Below, one piece after another: positions 6,682 through 11,590 of a stretch of DNA of 11,590 bases. Within the stretch, counting starts at the first letter, position 1. Every line of letters starts with the position of its first letter. The translations under genes were made by a program, and so were the position numbers. The notes beneath the pieces are model-generated. The model did not search any database. It saw only the letters and a program-made list of their open reading frames with translations, and had not been told where the DNA came from. The stretch covers positions 1-11,590 of the forward strand of contig JBDTVS010000243.1 in assembly GCA_040007095.1 (NCBI GenBank), given 5' to 3'. The DNA is from JBDTVS01 sp040007095. GTDB taxonomy: Bacteria > Acidobacteriota > Vicinamibacteria > Vicinamibacterales > CAVVIG01.

Positions 6682-7545
6682 CTAGCGGAAGAGGGCCAGG
6701 CCGCGCACGAGCGACACGATCACGGAGAGACCAGTCGCCACGAGGCAGCCGGCGGCCATCAGCATATGGTCGCCGCGCTCGCGGGCCAGCGGGTTCAACG
6801 CGCCCGATACCACGTAGCCTCCGAGGAAGCCGCCGGCGTGCGCGAAGTTATCCGTACCCGGCATCAGCAGGCCCATCACCGCGAACATGATCACGTATTG
6901 CTTGACTTCTCCGCGGATCAGGCTGCTTCCGCTTGTGCGTCCGTAGTGGGCAAGCGCGCCGAGCAGGCCCATGATGGACGCGGATGCTCCCATGGTGAAC
7001 GAGGCGCCGCGGAGGAGCGGGATGGGAACCCCCGCGAGAAACCAACCTGCCGCCGAGCTCAGGAGAAAACCGGCGGCGCCGGCCAGGGTGTAGACAATCA
7101 CGGTCCGGCCTGGGCCGATGAGCGCTACCACGTCCGGACCGAAGCGGCGGACCCAGTACATGTTGAAGAAGATGTGCAACAGGCCGCCGTGCAGCCACGA
7201 CGCGCTCAACAGCGTCCACCACGCGCCCTGAACGAACACCGGATACGCTCCGCTCATGCCGAACAGCAGCAGCGCACGGCCCGACGGCGCGAGAATCGAC
7301 ATCCCGCCCCCCGCGATCTGGATGTCGCGGCCGGACGCGAGCAACGTCAGGGCGTAGAGCAGGCTGCAGACGCCGATGACCAACGGAATGAATCCCAAAT
7401 CGGCGCCGAGCTGCCGAAGGATGGGCCCGAATCCCCACAGGCCGGGATTCGCGCGGCCGCAGGTATAGCACTTGTCGTCGCGAACGCCAACGAGCGATCC
7501 GCACGATGGACAGACGACCGATCCGCTAGTTCGACGCTGAAACAC
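6682..7545 (-). CDS. rhomboid-family intramembrane serine protease with N-terminal zinc ribbon
   Basis: The 287-residue product should cleave transmembrane substrates within the inner membrane. The start is GTG at 7545, with AGGA about 7-8 nt upstream and the typA stop 14 nt upstream; no ATG is nearby. Residues 12-29 form a four-cysteine zinc ribbon (Cys12, 15, 26 and 29, as CPSC and CYTC) on the cytoplasmic side. Multiple hydrophobic helices follow. Rhomboid hallmarks are WLHGGLLHIFFNMYWV (His119, His124, Asn128), the catalytic serine motif GASAS with Ser188, and the catalytic histidine His236 in NFAHAGGFLGGY. The usual GxSG is GxSA here, a variant seen in other bacterial rhomboids, so activity is plausible. 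Being directly behind typA it is probably co-transcribed with it. The substrate is unknown; the zinc ribbon may recruit a partner. Confidence 0.9.
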   Translation of the reverse strand: MFQRRTSGSVVCPSCGSLVGVRDDKCYTCGRANPGLWGFGPILRQLGADLGFIPLVIGVCSLLYALTLLASGRDIQIAGGGMSILAPSGRALLLFGMSGAYPVFVQGAWWTLLSASWLHGGLLHIFFNMYWVRRFGPDVVALIGPGRTVIVYTLAGAAGFLLSSAAGWFLAGVPIPLLRGASFTMGASASIMGLLGALAHYGRTSGSSLIRGEVKQYVIMFAVMGLLMPGTDNFAHAGGFLGGYVVSGALNPLARERGDHMLMAAGCLVATGLSVIVSLVRGLALFR

Positions 7546-7559
7546 TACCGGGTCCTGCT

Positions 7560-9419
<1,860 letters not shown>

Positions 9420-9425
9420 CCTCCC

Positions 9426-9431
9426 AGTATA
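9426..9431 (-). promoter_or_regulatory. candidate -10 box of typA
   Basis: TATACT on the minus strand matches TATAAT at five of six bases and ends 6 nt before ATG 9419. Transcription starting the usual distance downstream would begin at about the start codon. The GGGAGG between the box and the ATG could still serve GTG 9413 if transcription starts earlier. I see no good -35 hexamer 16-18 nt upstream; the CCGATGATCG motif occupies that position. Confidence 0.4.
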
Positions 9432-9445
9432 CGGAATATGGTGAT

Positions 9446-9455
9446 CCGATGATCG
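9446..9455. repeat. third copy of the CCGATGATCG motif, in the typA promoter
   Basis: This decamer is identical to the cores of the two tandem repeats at 9606-9645. It lies where the -35 element of typA would be, suggesting an operator or activator site. Three identical 10-mers within 200 nt of a divergent promoter region is more than expected by chance. Confidence 0.4.
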
Positions 9456-9605
9456 CGCAATCGGTCAGCGAGTGCGTGGTCAGTTTGAAAGTCACCGCCC
9501 AGTTCACCTGGCGCGCCGAGCCAAGCAGCATTCTTCTCGCTGATCTCGATGCCTCGGCGCCGACGCGATGCGAGCGGGCACACCGAACAAAATTGGCTGT
9601 TCTCC

Positions 9606-9645
9606 AGATCCCGATGATCGACCGCAGATCCCGATGATCGACCGC
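9606..9645. repeat. perfect tandem duplication of a 20-nt unit
   Basis: AGATCCCGATGATCGACCGC occurs twice head to tail, at 9606-9625 and 9626-9645, with no mismatches. It lies 57 nt upstream of the FmdB-type gene start and in the middle of the divergent region with typA. Each copy contains GATCCCGATGATC-like dyad symmetry, as expected for a dimeric regulator site, although slippage during replication could also make such a duplication. Confidence 0.8.
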
Positions 9646-9677
9646 GAGTGATCGGGCAACGGACAGGAAACCTCGTT

Positions 9678-9683
9678 TACAAT
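9678..9683 (+). promoter_or_regulatory. candidate -10 box of the FmdB-type gene
   Basis: TACAAT matches TATAAT at five of six bases and lies 18 nt before ATG 9702. The hexamer 17 nt further upstream (GGCAAC) is a poor -35, so an activator bound at the tandem repeats just upstream would make sense. The leader holds GGGACAGAG, only a weak ribosome site. Confidence 0.4.
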
Positions 9684-9701
9684 GGGACAGAGACCCAAGC
9701 C

Positions 9702-9932
9702 ATGCCGATTTTCGAATACACCTGCCAATCGTGCAACCATCGATTCGAGCATCTGACGCGCGCCGATCGCGAGCCCGTCTGTCCAGCGTGCGAGGGCCAC
9801 ACGCTGAGCAAACACCTCTCGACGTTCGCCGTCGGCGCCAACGGCTCAACACCTCGGGCCGATTTTGCCGCGTCCGGATCGTGCGGCTCCTGCGGCGATC
9901 CGCGCGGACCGGGAGCCTGCTCGATGAATTGA
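9702..9932 (+). CDS. FmdB-family zinc-ribbon protein
   Basis: The 76-residue protein begins MPIFEYTCQSC, the hallmark of the FmdB/CxxC_CxxC_SSSS family. Cys8 and Cys11 with Cys27 and Cys30 (CPAC) form a zinc ribbon. The C-terminal tail adds Cys61, Cys64 and Cys73 in a Gly/Ser/Ala-rich stretch typical of the family. FmdB was named as a putative regulator of formamidase-type genes, but most family members have no known role, so no function is assigned. ATG 9702 is chosen because the family motif starts exactly there; the frame is open upstream to ATG 9648 but that part is unlike the family. The stop is followed after 4 nt by the MFS transporter start, suggesting co-transcription and possible translational coupling. 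Confidence 0.9.
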   Translation: MPIFEYTCQSCNHRFEHLTRADREPVCPACEGHTLSKHLSTFAVGANGSTPRADFAASGSCGSCGDPRGPGACSMN

Positions 9933-9936
9933 TGGC

Positions 9937-11211
9937 GTGACCCACTTCTTCCGCGCCTTCCGGCACCGCAACTACCAACTCTTCTTCAGCGGTCAACTGA
10001 TCTCGGTCACCGGCACCTGGATGCAGTCGGTTGCCGAGTCGTGGCTCGTCTACCGGCTCACCGGCTCGGCGGCGCTGCTCGGGGTGACCGCGTTCTGCAG
10101 TCAGATCCCGGTCTTCGTGCTCGCGCCCATCGCCGGCGCGGTGGCCGACCGCAACAATCGCCACCGGATCATGGTGATCACGCAGAGCGTCTCGATGGTG
10201 CTGCCGCTCGTGCTGTCGGTGCTCACGTTCACCTCCCTGGTGCGCCCGTGGCATGTGTTCATCCTCGCGGGATGTCTGGGGGTGGTCAATGCCTTCGACA
10301 TTCCGGCTCGACAGTCTTTCGTCGTCGAAATGGTCGGTCGCGAGGACCTGCTGAATGCCATCGCCCTCAATTCGTCGATGTTCAACGGCGCACGCGTCAT
10401 CGGTCCCGCAGTCGCCGGCATTCTGGTGGCCGCTATTGGCGAGGGCTGGTGCTTCCTGGTCAACGGGCTCAGCTACATCGCCGTGATTACGGGACTGCTC
10501 ATGATGCAGCTGCCCAAGAAGAGTCGGGTGCGGAAGCACTCCGCGATCCGTGACGTGCTGGACGGCTTTCGCTTCGTCGCCCACACAGGTCCGGTGCGCG
10601 CGCTGCTGCTGCTGCTCGGGGTCGTCAGCCTGACCGGCGTGCCCTACTCGGTGCTCATGCCGGTGTTCGCCGAATCGATTCTTCATGGCGGCGCGCGGGG
10701 CCTGGGCATCCTGATGGCGGCGTCCGGCCTCGGCGCCCTGGGTGGCGCCCTCAGCCTCGCCGGCCGCAGGGACGTGCGCGGTCTGGGTCGATGGGCCGGA
10801 TATGCGGCCGGGGGGTTTGGCGTGGCGCTGGGGCTGTTCTCGCTGTCGCGAACCTTCTGGCTATCGGTCGTGCTGCTGGTGCCGGTCGGCTACTCGCTGA
10901 TGGTGCAGATGGCGGCGTCGAACACGCTGATCCAGGCGATGGTCCCCGACGCGCTGCGTGGGCGCGTCATGTCGGTCTACTCGATGATGTTCCTGGGCAT
11001 GGCTCCGTTTGGCGGACTGTCGGCGGGGTACGCCGCCGAGCATATTGGCGCACCTGCGACGGTTGCCGTCGGCGGCGCGGTCTGCCTCGTCGCGGCGATT
11101 ATCTTCCGGCTGCACCTGCCGTCGGTACGCGGAGAAGCGCGTGCGCTGATCGTCGCCCAGGGCCTGGCGGCCGATGAGACGCCCGCGGTGATCACCACGC
11201 CTGCGGACTAG
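9937..11211 (+). CDS. MFS exporter, EntS-like (MFS_3) type
   Basis: The 424-residue integral membrane protein should be a proton-driven efflux carrier. It starts at GTG 9937 with MTHFFRAFRHRNYQLFFSGQ, a very common beginning for MFS_3/EntS-like proteins. Repeated hydrophobic helices cover the whole length, about 10-12 segments with a polar central loop (LPKKSRVRKHS near residue 190). MFS motif A is clear as GAVADRNNRHR at 67-77 between helices 2 and 3. VVNAFDIPARQSFVVE, NSSMFNGARVIGPAVAG and GALGGALSLAGRRD-type sequence also fit this subgroup. Relatives export siderophores, drugs or metabolites; no neighbour indicates the substrate. No strong ribosome site precedes the GTG, and translation probably relies on the FmdB stop 4 nt upstream. 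A REP-like hairpin lies about 57 nt after the stop and may end the transcript. Confidence 0.93.
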   Translation: MTHFFRAFRHRNYQLFFSGQLISVTGTWMQSVAESWLVYRLTGSAALLGVTAFCSQIPVFVLAPIAGAVADRNNRHRIMVITQSVSMVLPLVLSVLTFTSLVRPWHVFILAGCLGVVNAFDIPARQSFVVEMVGREDLLNAIALNSSMFNGARVIGPAVAGILVAAIGEGWCFLVNGLSYIAVITGLLMMQLPKKSRVRKHSAIRDVLDGFRFVAHTGPVRALLLLLGVVSLTGVPYSVLMPVFAESILHGGARGLGILMAASGLGALGGALSLAGRRDVRGLGRWAGYAAGGFGVALGLFSLSRTFWLSVVLLVPVGYSLMVQMAASNTLIQAMVPDALRGRVMSVYSMMFLGMAPFGGLSAGYAAEHIGAPATVAVGGAVCLVAAIIFRLHLPSVRGEARALIVAQGLAADETPAVITTPAD

Positions 11212-11264
11212 GTCTCGTCGGACAGGGGGGCATGCCGGGCAGGTTGGGCGGCTCCTAGACTGGA

Positions 11265-11294
11265 GTAGTGTCCGGCTTTAGCCGGACCGTGGCA
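11265..11294 (+). repeat. left REP-like hairpin, terminal inverted repeat of a RAYT remnant
   Basis: GTCCGGCT-TT-AGCCGGAC (11269-11286 within this arm) is a perfect 8-bp stem with a 2-nt loop. The arm as a whole is the reverse complement of 11477-11506 with one mismatch in 30 nt. It may also act as a bidirectional transcript end for the MFS gene. Confidence 0.8.
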
Positions 11295-11463
11295 GGAACG
11301 CAACCGCCTCACAAATCCCCGCCAGGCTGTAAACACCGGAGCCCGCAAACGGGTAGTCCTGAGGCTTTTGAACCAACCGCGCTCGAACCGGATTTTCGAT
11401 CACGTATCGGACGACGCTCAACGTGCTCAGCGGGTCTGGCTTGCCGGTCAGCACAAAGGCCGA
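11278..11463 (-). pseudogene. C-terminal remnant of a REP-associated tyrosine transposase (RAYT, Y1/IS200-like)
   Basis: On the minus strand the frame ending at TAA 11278-11280 reads FVLTGKPDPLSTLSVV, RYVIENPVRARLVQKPQDYP, FAGSGVYSLAGICEAVAF, then LPRSG. RYVxxNPVRAxLV followed by a DYPFAGS-type sequence is the conserved tail of Y1-type REP-associated transposases, single-strand transposases of the IS200/IS605 superfamily that act on REP hairpins. The N-terminal part with the HUH motif and the catalytic tyrosine is absent: upstream the frame runs straight into the right REP arm. About 60 of the usual 150-250 residues remain, so the gene is dead, but the reading frame has stayed open, so the loss may be fairly recent. 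The stop codon lies inside the left REP hairpin. Confidence 0.75.
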
Positions 11464-11476
11464 TCCGCAAGCAGCA

Positions 11477-11506
11477 TGCCACGGTCCGGCTGAAGCCGGA
11501 CACTAC
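11477..11506 (-). repeat. right REP-like hairpin, terminal inverted repeat of a RAYT remnant
   Basis: GTCCGGCT-GA-AGCCGGAC is a perfect 8-bp stem. With the left arm it makes a 242-nt symmetrical element (11265-11506), shaped like a REP doublet or MITE. The flanks carry a CTCCTAG heptamer on each side (11252-11258 and 11534-11540). Confidence 0.8.
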
Positions 11507-11535
11507 AGCCCTATCGGGGATTGCCCAGCCGGTCT

Positions 11536-11590
11536 CCTAGCCCGCATTATTCATGAGTGAGCGAGTTTCTGCTACGGCGGACGCTCGGCG
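11536..11590. mobile_element. possible insertion-sequence end (IS1380-like) running off the right edge
   Basis: CCTAGCCCGCATTATTCATG starts at 11536. IS1380-family elements such as ISEcp1 have terminal inverted repeats beginning CCTAG, so this may be an IS terminus with the element continuing outside the window. No transposase reading frame is visible in the remaining 55 nt and the opposite terminus is not in the window. This is pattern matching on a short sequence. Confidence 0.25.

Noticed and set aside
9449..9637. 62-codon plus-strand frame between typA and fmdB
   Set aside because: It has no ribosome site and unbiased codon use, and it covers the promoter and repeat region.
11268..11540. 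Overlapping small frames beginning MSGFSRTVA on both strands
   Set aside because: The identical N-termini are simply the two inverted REP arms being translated, and the frames have no other protein features.

Overview
The window is GC-rich bacterial chromosomal DNA, densely coded in most places, with no plasmid or phage genes. Acidobacteriota, possibly Vicinamibacteria-like, is my best guess. It rests on the gene mix (a secreted carboxypeptidase Q-like M28 peptidase, a CxxC zinc-ribbon rhomboid, a small Ig-like secreted protein of a type I associate with that phylum) and on REP/RAYT remnants. No rRNA or other marker gene confirms it.

Layout. 1-806 (-): an MscS-type mechanosensitive channel that runs off the left edge. 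828-976 (-), just upstream of it: what looks like a decayed small lipoprotein gene. 1184-3040 (+): a complete fused ABC exporter, whose 3' end overlaps a small convergent secreted-protein gene (3009-3383, -). 3495-5081 (+): a carboxypeptidase Q-like zinc peptidase with an uncertain start. 5114-6166 (+): an exported two-part protein with a SurA/PpiC-like N-terminal region and a DsbA-type thioredoxin domain. 6167-6681: a gene-free stretch with several inverted repeats. 6682-7545 and 7560-9419 (-): typA/bipA followed 14 nt later by a zinc-ribbon rhomboid protease gene. 9420-9701: a divergent promoter region with a perfect 2 x 20-nt tandem repeat. 9702-9932 and 9937-11211 (+): an FmdB-type zinc-ribbon protein followed by an MFS exporter 4 nt later. 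11265-11506: a miniature element made of two inverted REP-like hairpins around the C-terminal remnant of a REP-associated tyrosine transposase (RAYT). At 11536 a CCTAG sequence may be the end of an insertion sequence entering from the right.

How the genes relate. Most are envelope or housekeeping functions: osmotic safety valve, exporter, secreted peptidase, periplasmic thiol chemistry, intramembrane proteolysis, translational GTPase, efflux. Two likely operons are visible, typA-rhomboid and fmdB-MFS. I found no defence system, CRISPR array, biosynthetic cluster or clearly new multigene system. The points most worth a second look are the REP/RAYT remnant, the repeated CCGATGATCG motif between typA and fmdB, the zinc-ribbon rhomboid, the SurA-DsbA fusion, and a recurring TANNNT-G box close to start codons that hints at leaderless or very short-leader transcripts.
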